A stretch of 33,602 bases of DNA. It comes from JAUIBE01 sp035267185 (GTDB lineage: Bacteria > Pseudomonadota > Gammaproteobacteria > Xanthomonadales > SZUA-36). The translations under genes and the position numbers were made by a program. Of the stretch, positions 1 through 8,018 are shown piece by piece; the stretch's first letter is position 1; each line of letters starts with the position of its first letter. The notes under the pieces were generated by a model, which did not search any database, had not been told where the DNA came from, and was given only the letters and a program-made list of their open reading frames with translations. Where the stretch lies: contig DATFLY010000076.1 of assembly GCA_035267185.1 (NCBI GenBank), positions 1 to 33,602 of the forward strand. The letters are read 5' to 3'.

Positions 1-1793
1 CGCATCAGGCTGTCTTCGAGCGACAGGTAAAACCGGGATGATCCAGGATCGCCCTGTCGACCTGATCGACCACGGAGCTGGTTATCAATACGGCGGGATT
101 CGTGGCGCTCGGTGCCAATAATATGCAAGCCACCAGCGTCAACCACCTTGTCGTGACGTTTTTGCCACTCCTCGATCACCTGGGCTTTATGAGATTCAGA
201 AATATTATCTCCAAGTTCAGCCAATTCAGCATCCAGGCTTCCACCCAGCACGATATCCGTACCTCGTCCTGCCATGTTGGTGGCAATGGTTACTGCTGAA
301 GGTTGGCCTGCCTGCGCAACAATATGAGCCTCGCGCTCATGCTGCTTGGCATTGAGCACTTCATGCTCAATCCGGGCCTTCTTGAGTAAGCTGGCCAGCA
401 ACTCGGATGTTTCAATGGAGGTCGTTCCGACAAGCACCGGCTGTCCACGTGCCACACAGTCCTTGATGTCCTCGATCATCGCCTGGTACTTGGCTTCAGA
501 CTTGAGGAATACCAGGTCATCATGGTCAGCACGGATCATGGGCTTGTGCGTCGGGATCACAACCACTTCAAGCCCGTAAATTGACTGGAATTCGTAGGCC
601 TCGGTATCTGCCGTACCCGTCATACCAGCCAGCTTGTCGTACAGGCGGAAATAGTTCTGGAATGTAATCGACGCCAGTGTCTGATTTTCGCGCTGAATCG
701 GGACATTTTCCTTGGCTTCGATTGCCTGGTGCAAACCTTCTGACCAACGGCGACCAGCCAGTGTACGACCGGTAAATTCATCAACGATGACCACTTCGCC
801 ATCCCTGACAATGTAATCAACATCCTTGTGGAACAGGTGATGTGCACGCAAACCAGCATTCAGATGGTGCACCAGGTTCAGGTTGTGCGCGTCATAAAGA
901 CTCTCGTCTTCCTTGAGCAGGCCTGACTTGGTCATCAACTCCTCAACATGCGCCATGCCATCTTCAGTGAGGTAGACCTGCTTTTGTTTCTCATCAATGG
1001 TGAAATCACCCTCTCCGACTTCGCCGTCTGTATCCGGGATCTCTTCTGCAGGAGAAAGGTGAGGAATAAACTGGTTGATGCGAACGTATAACTGTGGCGT
1101 TTCGTCCGCGGGCCCTGAGATAATCAATGGAGTCCGGGCCTCGTCAATCAGGATGGAATCCACTTCATCGACGATCGCGAAAGACAACTTTTTCTGAGCT
1201 TTCTGCTCGCTGGAAAAAGCCATGTTGTCGCGAAGGTAGTCAAAACCGAGCTCATTGTTTGTTGCGTAAATAACATCGCATTCGTAGGCGGCACGCTTGT
1301 CTTCCGGAGTCATACCGGGAACCACGACGCCCACGGTCATCCCCAGTGCTTCGTATACCGGCTTCATCCACTCGGCATCTCGACTGGCCAGGTAGTCATT
1401 AACCGTGACCACGTGGACACCGTTACCAGTCAGCGCATTGAGGTACACCGGTAGCGTGGCCACCAGGGTTTTACCCTCACCGGTTTTCATTTCCGCAATT
1501 TTGCCGCTGTGCAACACCATGCCGCCCACCAGCTGAACATCAAAATGACGCATGCCCAGGTTGCGAACCGAGGCCTCTCGCACCAGCGCAAAGGCCTCAG
1601 GCATCAGGTCATCCAGTGACTTGCCCTCGGCATGCTGCTGTTTCAGCTCTGCGGTCTTTTCAATCAGCTGTTCGTCGGAAAGCGCCTGCATTGCAGGCTC
1701 CAGCTCATTGATCTGCTGAACGTTCTTGCCCAGCTTCTTCACGAGCCGGTCATTACGGCTCCCCACAACTTTGGTGATTATTTTATTAAGCAT
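1..1793 (-). CDS. secA: Protein translocase subunit SecA (N-terminal two thirds; runs off the window)
   Basis: SecA is the ATPase motor that pushes unfolded preproteins through SecYEG at the inner membrane. About 597 residues are visible, out of roughly 900 usual for the family. The start (MLNKIITKVVGSRNDRLVKK) aligns with the typical gammaproteobacterial SecA N-terminus. The Walker A motif MKTGEGKT is at about residues 102-109. A Walker B/DEVD box followed by SILIDEARTPLIISG is near residue 210. The second nucleotide-binding domain shows TNMAGRGTDI and HIIGTERHESRRIDNQLRGR. The visible part ends in SLEDSLM, so the helical wing and zinc-binding C-terminus lie outside the window. No strong ribosome binding site precedes the ATG at 1791-1793. 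There is no secM-like gene upstream; the divergent neighbour is dciA. Identification is certain. Confidence 0.98.
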   Translation of the reverse strand, partial: MLNKIITKVVGSRNDRLVKKLGKNVQQINELEPAMQALSDEQLIEKTAELKQQHAEGKSLDDLMPEAFALVREASVRNLGMRHFDVQLVGGMVLHSGKIAEMKTGEGKTLVATLPVYLNALTGNGVHVVTVNDYLASRDAEWMKPVYEALGMTVGVVVPGMTPEDKRAAYECDVIYATNNELGFDYLRDNMAFSSEQKAQKKLSFAIVDEVDSILIDEARTPLIISGPADETPQLYVRINQFIPHLSPAEEIPDTDGEVGEGDFTIDEKQKQVYLTEDGMAHVEELMTKSGLLKEDESLYDAHNLNLVHHLNAGLRAHHLFHKDVDYIVRDGEVVIVDEFTGRTLAGRRWSEGLHQAIEAKENVPIQRENQTLASITFQNYFRLYDKLAGMTGTADTEAYEFQSIYGLEVVVIPTHKPMIRADHDDLVFLKSEAKYQAMIEDIKDCVARGQPVLVGTTSIETSELLASLLKKARIEHEVLNAKQHEREAHIVAQAGQPSAVTIATNMAGRGTDIVLGGSLDAELAELGDNISESHKAQVIEEWQKRHDKVVDAGGLHIIGTERHESRRIDNQLRGRSGRQGDPGSSRFYLSLEDSLM

Positions 1794-1947
1794 GAGTTTA
1801 TTTGGCTCAAATTCTGACAGGCGCGCGCTCAGCCACGGTCGACTTTGGCACGTGCAGAATTATTTGGGGTCTGATCCATGTTCTTGCAAGCCGAAAACGG
1901 CAATTCCAAGGGGTTTATGGCACATAACATCACATCTGGAGTAGCCT

Positions 1948-2292
1948 GTGTTGGTGAAAGATCAAAAACAACCCAAAAATGCACCAGTGAGTGTCACTCA
2001 GCTCATGTCAGGTTCCGACACCAGTTTCGGAAAGATTCTGCAACGAGCAAAGGCATTAAACCAGCTTAATCAAAGGGTTTCCGGCTTGTTGGACAAAGAT
2101 CTTGCAAAGCACTGCCAGGTGGCCAATGTTCGCGATGGAAAAATGATTTTTACCTGCACTTCGCCCGGCTATGCCACGCGGCTCAAACTTCAGACCGGCC
2201 AGCTTCTCGATGAACTTGAAACGGCCGGGCTTGAAGGCATCAACAAAATTGAAGTGAAAGTCAGTATTGAACCCAGGGGTCGCGGCTTCTGA
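1948..2292 (+). CDS. dciA: DciA-family (DUF721) replicative helicase loader
   Basis: DUF721/DciA proteins help load the replicative helicase DnaB at the origin in bacteria that lack the phage-derived DnaC loader. The 114-residue product has the usual family form: a basic N-terminal half (LMSGSDTSFGKILQRAKALNQL), then the compact KH-like segment HCQVANVRDGKMIFTCTSPG with ATRLKLQTGQLLDEL, and a short basic tail. The start chosen is the GTG at 1948, because a GGAG at 1938-1941 lies six bases upstream; a TTG and a second GTG follow directly and are alternatives. It is the only plus-strand gene in the left 21 kb, divergent from secA and converging on lpxC with 20 bases between stops. The same position between secA and lpxC is known in Pseudomonas. 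The family call is firm; the helicase-loading role is inferred from the family. Confidence 0.85.
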   Translation: MLVKDQKQPKNAPVSVTQLMSGSDTSFGKILQRAKALNQLNQRVSGLLDKDLAKHCQVANVRDGKMIFTCTSPGYATRLKLQTGQLLDELETAGLEGINKIEVKVSIEPRGRGF

Positions 2293-2312
2293 ATCAGTTC
2301 AGCAACCGCCGA

Positions 2313-3224
2313 CTACATCACGTGAGCGGGATGCGTAAACGAAACGGGTGCCTCTGCACTGTCCTCAAAAGTCACTTCTTCCCATTTTTGGGGCTGTTTG
2401 AGCAATTCAAGTATCAATGCATTGTTAAGTTCATGACCTGACTTGTAGCCAGAAAAAGCGCCAATCAACGGGTAACCCAGCAGATACAAATCTCCAATGG
2501 CATCCAGGACCTTGTGCTTGACGAATTCATCTTCATAACGAAGACCGTCCTCGTTCAGCACCCGGTAATCATCCAGCACAACCGCATTGTCCATGCTGCC
2601 ACCGAGAATCAGGTTTCTGCCCCTGAGCATCTCGATGTCGCGCATAAAGCCAAACGTCCGGGCTCTTGCGATCTCCTTGAGGAAGGAAGTGGTCGAAAAA
2701 TCAACCGATGCGAAAGAGCGCTGTGAGCTGAAAACGGGATGATCGAAATCAATCTTGAATGACACCCTGAACCCATCATGCGGTTCAAGCCTGGCCCACT
2801 TGTCGTCCTGTTTAACTTCTATTGGCTCTGTGACCCTGATAAATTTCTTGGGTGCAGACTGCTCTTCAATTCCGGCTGACTGAACAAGGAATACGAATGG
2901 ACCGGCACTGCCGTCCATGATGGGAACTTCCACATTGCTGACGTCAATATAGGCATTATCAATGCCCAGCCCGGCAAGAGCAGACATCAGGTGTTCCACA
3001 GTAGAAACCCTGACCCCATCGCTCTCGAGCGTGGTGTTCATGCTGGTGTCGCCAACCAGGGTCGCCCTGGCAGGCACCTCAATAACCGGGTCAAGATCCG
3101 TCCGACGGAAAATAATGCCCGTATTCACAGCCGCTGGTCGCAGCGTCATGAACACCTTTTCACCGGTATGGATTCCCACGCCCGTGGCGCGGATGACGTT
3201 TTTGAGGGTGCGCTGGCTTATCAT
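2313..3224 (-). CDS. lpxC: UDP-3-O-acyl-N-acetylglucosamine deacetylase LpxC
   Basis: LpxC is the zinc enzyme that commits UDP-3-O-acyl-GlcNAc to lipid A synthesis. At 303 residues it is full length. Zinc ligands are visible at H78 (STVEHLMSALAG), H237 and D241 (HKVLDAIGDLYLLG), and the catalytic His is H264 (SGHELNNAL); these are one residue before the E. coli positions. The ATG at 3222-3224 is preceded by GGAG about nine bases upstream, and MISQRTLKNVIRATGVGIHTG aligns with the family N-terminus. It is the last gene of the dcw cluster, 491 bases downstream of ftsZ. That gap contains its own promoter-like sequence and repeats, so lpxC is probably transcribed at least partly on its own. The C-terminal tail, which in E. 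coli is the FtsH degradation signal, ends here in THPAHVM and differs from E. coli. Confidence 0.98.
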   Translation of the reverse strand: MISQRTLKNVIRATGVGIHTGEKVFMTLRPAAVNTGIIFRRTDLDPVIEVPARATLVGDTSMNTTLESDGVRVSTVEHLMSALAGLGIDNAYIDVSNVEVPIMDGSAGPFVFLVQSAGIEEQSAPKKFIRVTEPIEVKQDDKWARLEPHDGFRVSFKIDFDHPVFSSQRSFASVDFSTTSFLKEIARARTFGFMRDIEMLRGRNLILGGSMDNAVVLDDYRVLNEDGLRYEDEFVKHKVLDAIGDLYLLGYPLIGAFSGYKSGHELNNALILELLKQPQKWEEVTFEDSAEAPVSFTHPAHVM

Positions 3225-3258
3225 TATAGAATCTCCGCAAGCCCCTGATTCGAGCGCG

Positions 3259-3288
3259 ATATTAGCACAGTCATGCCGCTGTTGACAG
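3259..3288 (-). promoter_or_regulatory. Candidate lpxC promoter
   Basis: On the minus strand a TAATAT (-10-like, 3259-3264) lies 18 bases downstream of CTGTCA (3283-3288, four of six matches to TTGACA). Transcription would start near 3252, giving a leader of about 28 bases before the lpxC ATG. The -10 is good and the -35 is weak. The call is inference from motif match and position. Confidence 0.4.
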
Positions 3289-3307
3289 TCATAATAGGTG
3301 CTTTTCG

Positions 3308-3333
3308 CAACATATGTTGTAATTTAACAACAT
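3308..3333. promoter_or_regulatory. Overlapping dyads upstream of lpxC (operator-like)
   Basis: A perfect 12-base palindrome, CAACATATGTTG (3308-3319), shares half of its sequence with a second dyad, ATGTTGT-N6-ACAACAT (about 3314-3333). Both lie in AT-rich DNA just upstream of the candidate lpxC promoter. Nested dyads of this kind are typical of transcription factor sites. No factor can be named from the sequence. Confidence 0.35.
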
Positions 3334-3408
3334 TTTAACCCAACAGTAACTTCCTGGTCACAAAATCTTCTGAGCGTTTGCATATCTGGCCCGAACATTT
3401 CCAATTAA

Positions 3409-3552
3409 CGTCATCCCGGAATCCTGGACAATTTTCTTGTGGTGCTCGGAAATTGCGAGAACCCATGTTGTGTCCCTGGCGGTCATCTCCCAGGAAACCC
3501 CGTCATCCCGGAATCCTGGGCAATTACCCTGTAATTGCCCAGGATATCCGGG
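3409..3552. repeat. REP-like palindromic repeat, two related copies, in the ftsZ-lpxC gap
   Basis: The string CGTCATCCCGGAATCCTGG occurs at about 3409-3427 and again at 3501-3519. The second copy opens a near-perfect hairpin: the arm 3507-3527 pairs with 3531-3552 with a single bulged base and a three-base loop. The first copy has lost most of its right arm. A smaller CCTGG/CCAGG hairpin lies between them. No T-run follows the stem, so it is more like a REP-type interspersed element than a simple terminator, although it could protect the 3' end of ftsZ mRNA. The rest of the gap (3553-3715) shows only a weak hairpin, CTTGCG/CGCAAG, at 3651-3669. Confidence 0.7.
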
Positions 3553-3715
3553 ACCCACGTCGCGGCGATAGCGAGGTTCATTTCAAGTACCAATCATTTT
3601 GTATCAACAATGCAGAAGCCTTCGGGAAAGTTGGATTTTTGCGAAGCCACCTTGCGTCTCTACCGCAAGCAGGGAAGCAAAAATACAACAACACCTCTTC
3701 TACAGCGCCAACACC

Positions 3716-4873
3716 CTAATCCGCCTGCGTTCTCAGGAACGACGGAATATCGAGGTAGTCAATGTCGTGCTGGCGCTTGAACAGATCCGGGTTTTCTTCC
3801 TTTGAAGGTGAGTCTTCACTTGATTCCTCTCCTTCGCCGGACGCATTCACCGGTTGTCCCGTTGTGCCATCACGAATCAGGCGCATTGGCTTCTCTATGT
3901 CATCACGGCGACGAATGGCTTCGCCCAGGCCGGTGGCCACCACTGTGACACGCAGGTCATCGCCCATATCCGCATCAATCACTGTGCCCATCACAACCGT
4001 TGCATCGTCAGATGCGAGATCAGACACGGTGCTACCCACCTCTTCAAATTCACGCATTGTCAGGTTGGTACCGGCGGTGATATTGACCAGGATGCCACAC
4101 GCCCCTGAAAGATTTATATCTTCAAGGAGTGGGCTGCCAATGGCTGCCTGTGCCGCAAGAATGGCACGATCATCACCAGATGACTGACCCGCGCCCATCA
4201 TGGCCATGCCCATTTCTGACATAACAGTACGGACATCGGCAAAATCAACGTTGATGAGACCAGGTCGTGTAATCAGTTCAGCAATTCCCTGGACAGCGCC
4301 CTGAAGCACGTCATTGGCAGCCTTGAAGGCATTCAAAAGCAGGGTTTCACCCCCGAGCACATCAGCCAGCCGCGTATTCGGTATGGTAATCAGGGAATCA
4401 ACATGCGCGCCGAGTTCCTCAATACCTTTCTCGGCCACTGCCATGCGCCTGGCGGCCTCGAATCCGAACGGCTTGGTCACCACAGCAACGGTGAGAATGC
4501 CAAGCTCCTTGGCCGCCTGCGCGATCACAGGTGTTGCACCCGTGCCCGTACCGCCACCCATTCCAGCAGTAATAAAGACCATGTCAGCACCAGACAACAT
4601 TTCCATGATGTGGTCACGATCCTCCAATGCTGCCTGTCGGCCAACCTCGGGATTCGCCCCCGCCCCCAGACCCTTGGTCACACTCGACCCGATCTGCAGG
4701 ATGGTCTTGCCCTTGAACTGCCTTAAGGCCTGAGCATCGGTATTTGCTGCTATGAAATCGACGCCTTCGATCTTGGCATCAATCATTTGTGCAACGGCAT
4801 TACCACCGCCGCCTCCAACACCTATCACCTTGATCTTCGCGGTGGGTGTGAAGTTTTCCATCAGTTCAAACAT
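3716..4873 (-). CDS. ftsZ: Cell division protein FtsZ
   Basis: FtsZ is the tubulin-like GTPase that forms the Z ring and recruits the division machinery. The product is 385 residues, normal for the family. The GTP-binding signature GGGTGTG is at 106-112, and the T7 synergy loop NVDFADV, which completes the active site of the next subunit, is at about 209-215. After a short acidic linker (about 318-370) comes the conserved C-terminal peptide DYLDIPSFLRTQAD, which binds FtsA and ZipA. The ATG at 4871-4873 has a very strong purine-rich ribosome binding site (GGAGAAGGAAG) directly upstream. A gap of 203 bases separates it from ftsA, the largest break in the dcw genes before lpxC, so extra promoters or leader control are plausible. 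Confidence 0.99.
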   Translation of the reverse strand: MFELMENFTPTAKIKVIGVGGGGGNAVAQMIDAKIEGVDFIAANTDAQALRQFKGKTILQIGSSVTKGLGAGANPEVGRQAALEDRDHIMEMLSGADMVFITAGMGGGTGTGATPVIAQAAKELGILTVAVVTKPFGFEAARRMAVAEKGIEELGAHVDSLITIPNTRLADVLGGETLLLNAFKAANDVLQGAVQGIAELITRPGLINVDFADVRTVMSEMGMAMMGAGQSSGDDRAILAAQAAIGSPLLEDINLSGACGILVNITAGTNLTMREFEEVGSTVSDLASDDATVVMGTVIDADMGDDLRVTVVATGLGEAIRRRDDIEKPMRLIRDGTTGQPVNASGEGEESSEDSPSKEENPDLFKRQHDIDYLDIPSFLRTQAD

Positions 4874-4981
4874 CTTCCTTCTCCTCTCGCTTCGCTCGCC
4901 ATTTCAGGGCTTAAATGCCCTTTGTTAAAAAGTAGAAATGTGATTACAGGGATTGAAATTTTGTTCACAGGCAAGGCCCGA

Positions 4982-5033
4982 AGTCCGCGAAACGCGCAGT
5001 GTACTTCCCGGTACATGAGCATTTGAGCGGACT
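4982..5033 (-). promoter_or_regulatory. Structured element in the ftsA-ftsZ gap
   Basis: The 203-base gap 4874-5076 contains an outer inverted repeat AGTCCGC (4982-4988) with GCGGACT (5027-5033), enclosing an inner hairpin TGTAC-TTCCCG-GTACA (5000-5015). Between this and ftsZ lie an AGGGC/GCCCT mini-hairpin and the strong purine-rich ribosome binding site. The structure would sit in the leader of any transcript running from ftsA into ftsZ. I see no convincing promoter hexamer pair. Function unknown. Confidence 0.35.
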
Positions 5034-5076
5034 GAGAACACCGCATGTGGACAAAAGAACATTTCTGTATTCACAT

Positions 5077-6306
5077 TCAAAACTCGCCCCTGAACCAACT
5101 CTTGACCCTGTCAACCACCGAGTCTCCAGCCACCCCGGCAATCATTGCCCGGCGGGAATCTGCCCGGCTGCCGTACAACAGCAATCCCACGCCGGTGGCG
5201 TGAATCGCGTTTGAGACCACTTCTGATAATCCGGAAACATACTGCGGCGTGGCCAGCCGCACAGGCATATGAAACAACTCCTCTGCCAGTTCCTCGGCAC
5301 CTTCAATTTTCGAGGCGCCACCCGTCATGACCAGGCCCGCCGCGACCATGTTCTCAAGCCCACTGCGACGCAGTTCTGACTGCACCAGGGAAAACAATTC
5401 CCGGTATCGGGCCTCGACAACCTGGGCCAGTGTCTGTCTCGCCAGGCGCCTCGAAGTGCGGTCGCCAACACTGGGGACCTGGATGGTTTCGTCATTGCGC
5501 GCGAGTTGTTCCAACGCGCAGGCAAATCGAATCTTGATGTCCTCGGCATGCTGGGTAGGCGTACGCAGTGCAACCGCGATGTCGTTTGTTACCTGGTCGC
5601 CCGCAATCGGAATGCAGGCGGTATGACGTATGGCCCCATCTGTGAATACCGCTATATCAGTGGTGCCCGCACCAATATCGACCAGGCATACACCCAGGTG
5701 CTTTTCATCTTCTGTCAATACAGCATGGCTGGCAGCGAGTGGCTGCATAATCAGCTCATCGACTGTCAGCCCACAGCGGGCAAGGCATTTTGATATGTTT
5801 TGTGTCGCGCTCAGGGCAGCGGTTACGACATGCACATGGGCTTCAAGACGAACACCGGCCATGCCGACTGGCTGCCGGATGCCATCCTGGTTATCAATCA
5901 TGAATTCCTGTGGTAATGCATGGAGAATTTTCTGGTCTGCCGCAATGGGAACCGCACGTGCTGCTTCAAGAACGCGTTCAACGTCCCCCTCGGAGACTTC
6001 CTTATCCTTGATCGCCACCGTTCCGTCAGAGTTGAGGCTGTTGATGTGATTGCCCGAGATACCACAAAACACGGAGTGAATTTCGCAACCCGCCATCAGC
6101 TCAGCTTCCTCAACTGCCCTTTGAATGGCGTGCTCGGTTGAGGCCATGTCAACCACCACGCCTCGCTTGATGCCATGCGAGTCATGGGAGCCAAGACCGA
6201 TCACTTCAACCGAGCCATCAGCCTGGATTTCGCCGACGATTGCGACAATCTTGGATGTGCCGATATCAAGCCCGACCACCAGTGAATTTTCTGCTTTTTT
6301 TGCCAT
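5077..6306 (-). CDS. ftsA: Cell division protein FtsA
   Basis: FtsA is the actin-like ATPase that tethers FtsZ filaments to the inner membrane and recruits later division proteins. The 409-residue product starts with the actin-fold phosphate-1 loop GLDIGTSKIVAIVGE (about 13-27). It has the phosphate-2 loop LVDIGAGTTDIAVF in its middle and GLVMTGGASKIEG in the adenosine-binding part. The C-terminal amphipathic membrane-targeting helix VKSWFRGEF is intact. The start is three bases after the ftsQ stop, so the two genes are probably translationally coupled. A separate ribosome binding site and a 203-base gap follow before ftsZ. Length and motifs are typical. Confidence 0.98.
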   Translation of the reverse strand: MAKKAENSLVVGLDIGTSKIVAIVGEIQADGSVEVIGLGSHDSHGIKRGVVVDMASTEHAIQRAVEEAELMAGCEIHSVFCGISGNHINSLNSDGTVAIKDKEVSEGDVERVLEAARAVPIAADQKILHALPQEFMIDNQDGIRQPVGMAGVRLEAHVHVVTAALSATQNISKCLARCGLTVDELIMQPLAASHAVLTEDEKHLGVCLVDIGAGTTDIAVFTDGAIRHTACIPIAGDQVTNDIAVALRTPTQHAEDIKIRFACALEQLARNDETIQVPSVGDRTSRRLARQTLAQVVEARYRELFSLVQSELRRSGLENMVAAGLVMTGGASKIEGAEELAEELFHMPVRLATPQYVSGLSEVVSNAIHATGVGLLLYGSRADSRRAMIAGVAGDSVVDRVKSWFRGEF

Positions 6307-6309
6307 TCT

Positions 6310-7056
6310 TCAGCTTTCCGTCGATTGTTCCTGGCTGGTTTCCGGCTCGCCTGGCTGATACCAGTTCACCGCAATCCCGTTCGTATAGCGAAGATCCACA
6401 GATCTTGGCGGTACTTCCTGGCCATTCAGCAAAACCGGCCAGCTGTCCAGCAGGCGCGCCAGGCGCGCCTCTGTCGCGTCGCGGCCGATTTGTATGGTTG
6501 TTCCGTTATCCAGGGTCATTTCCCAGCTTCCTCGCTTATCCTGTTTAAGCCGTGAAATCTCCAGTCCATGTGTTGCAAGCGCGAGGTTGTACTCATTCCA
6601 GCGCATCAGAATTTCATCAAACCTCTGATCCTCACCTTCCAGCCAGGGAAGCCCTTGTAATCCCTCTGCTTCGGGAACCTGGAAAGTCTCTCCCTTGTCA
6701 GACACCAGTTCGTCATCATTCCAGTGAGCAATGGGACGAAACTCCTCGATCGTGACCAGAACTGTGTCGGGCCACCTCTTCTCAACTCTTACTCCTGATA
6801 CCCAGGGATTCCTCGAAGCACTGGTTTTGAGTGCATCCAGGTCGAGTGTAAAAAAGCTTGTTTTTGTCAGCGGCGCCAGCGATGCCCGAAGCTGTTCAGC
6901 GCTGACACGATCAAACCGACCCTGGACCTCCAGCCAACGGATTGGCCAGCGATCCCGTGTGGTAATACCCAGGCTGATCCAGGCACTGACGCCCAACGCC
7001 AGCATCAAAAGCAGGATGATCATGACAAAACCTGTGGTGGGTCGGTTGCCGTTCAC
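6310..7056 (-). CDS. ftsQ: Cell division protein FtsQ
   Basis: FtsQ is the bitopic division protein that links the early Z ring to FtsB/FtsL and the septal synthase. The 248-residue product has a short cytoplasmic N-terminus, one membrane segment (about residues 10-31), a POTRA domain beginning near WLEVQGRFDRVSAEQLRASL, and a beta domain with the conserved NPWVSGVRVEKRWPDTVLVTIEEFRPIAHWN region. The acidic C-terminal tail is poorly conserved, as usual. The start overlaps the ddlB stop by four bases, and the stop is three bases before ftsA. Confidence 0.96.
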   Translation of the reverse strand: MNGNRPTTGFVMIILLLMLALGVSAWISLGITTRDRWPIRWLEVQGRFDRVSAEQLRASLAPLTKTSFFTLDLDALKTSASRNPWVSGVRVEKRWPDTVLVTIEEFRPIAHWNDDELVSDKGETFQVPEAEGLQGLPWLEGEDQRFDEILMRWNEYNLALATHGLEISRLKQDKRGSWEMTLDNGTTIQIGRDATEARLARLLDSWPVLLNGQEVPPRSVDLRYTNGIAVNWYQPGEPETSQEQSTES

Positions 7057-8018
7057 AGGCTGGTCTCCAGGATTCGCCAGACCAACTCATCAAAGTCGAT
7101 ACCGACCTGCGCAGCTTCCTGCGGTACCAGGCTGTGATCAGTCATGCCTGGAATGGTATTCACTTCCAGAAACCATGCAGTGCCATCAGAATCCAGCAGA
7201 AAATCAACCCTGCCCCAGCCGCTTGCACCCAACACGTCGAATGCCTCGAGGGCTTTTTCTCTCAGCCGGATTTCGATTTCTGAATCAAGACCGCAGGGAC
7301 AGTGATACCGCGTCTCATCAGACTCATACTTGGCCTCGTAATCGTAAAAAGCCCTGGGCGTCTCGATCCTGATGATTGGTAAGGTCATTCGCCCAAGAAC
7401 AGCGCAGAAGTATTCACTTCCAGCCACCTCTGGCTCCATGATGACGATATCGCCATACTGCCGGGCCAAAGCAACCGCGGCTTCAAGCTCCTCTTCACAC
7501 TCAACGCGTGAAATTCCGATGCTGGAACCCAGTTCGGACGGCTTCACAAACAAGGGAAAGCCGAATTTTGAGGCTGCCCGTTCGAAGTCATTCTGTTCCG
7601 GCGTGAAAATCTCGAATGGCGGTGTTGAAATGCCGGCCCCTTCCCAGATCCATTTTGAGTAAACCTTGTCCATGGTCAGCGCTGAAGATGGAAGGTCAGA
7701 GCCAGTAACCGGCACATCAAGTAATTGCAGGGCACCCTGCAGTGAACCGTCCTCGCCCCCGGGGCCATGAATAAGGTTGAAGACCCGGTCCACGTGTCCC
7801 TCACGAACGCCATCAATCAGCGCTGCACCTCCATCGTAAATTTTGTAATCGATACCCAGGCGGTCCATTGCTGCACCCACCGACCGTCCCCCGTCCAGTG
7901 AGACTTCACGTTCGGCACTATCACCACCCACTGCCAGCGCGACACGCCCGAACCCGGCTGGCTCATTAACCAGCAAGGGTGGAATATGATCGTTCGCAGA
8001 GGTCGGATGGAAGCTCAT
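7053..8018 (-). CDS. ddlB: D-alanine--D-alanine ligase
   Basis: Ddl is the ATP-grasp ligase that makes the D-Ala-D-Ala dipeptide used by MurF. The 321-residue product has the N-terminal GGDSAEREVSL motif at 31-41, the ATP-grasp lid around FVKPSELGSSIGISRV, and the C-terminal magnesium-binding signature EVNTIPGMTDHSLVP. The ATG at 8018 overlaps the murC stop by four bases and fits the pattern of the cluster. It gives about 24 residues before the usual family start (GRVALAVGGDSAE), a slightly long but plausible N-terminus. Context between murC and ftsQ supports ddlB rather than ddlA. Confidence 0.96.
   Translation of the reverse strand: MSFHPTSANDHIPPLLVNEPAGFGRVALAVGGDSAEREVSLDGGRSVGAAMDRLGIDYKIYDGGAALIDGVREGHVDRVFNLIHGPGGEDGSLQGALQLLDVPVTGSDLPSSALTMDKVYSKWIWEGAGISTPPFEIFTPEQNDFERAASKFGFPLFVKPSELGSSIGISRVECEEELEAAVALARQYGDIVIMEPEVAGSEYFCAVLGRMTLPIIRIETPRAFYDYEAKYESDETRYHCPCGLDSEIEIRLREKALEAFDVLGASGWGRVDFLLDSDGTAWFLEVNTIPGMTDHSLVPQEAAQVGIDFDELVWRILETSL

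Noticed and set aside
1794..1947. secM or another leader gene between secA and its neighbour; secA promoter
   Set aside because: No arrest-peptide gene is present on the secA strand. A TTGCAA and an AATAAT occur with an unfavourable 19-base spacer, too weak to list as a promoter.
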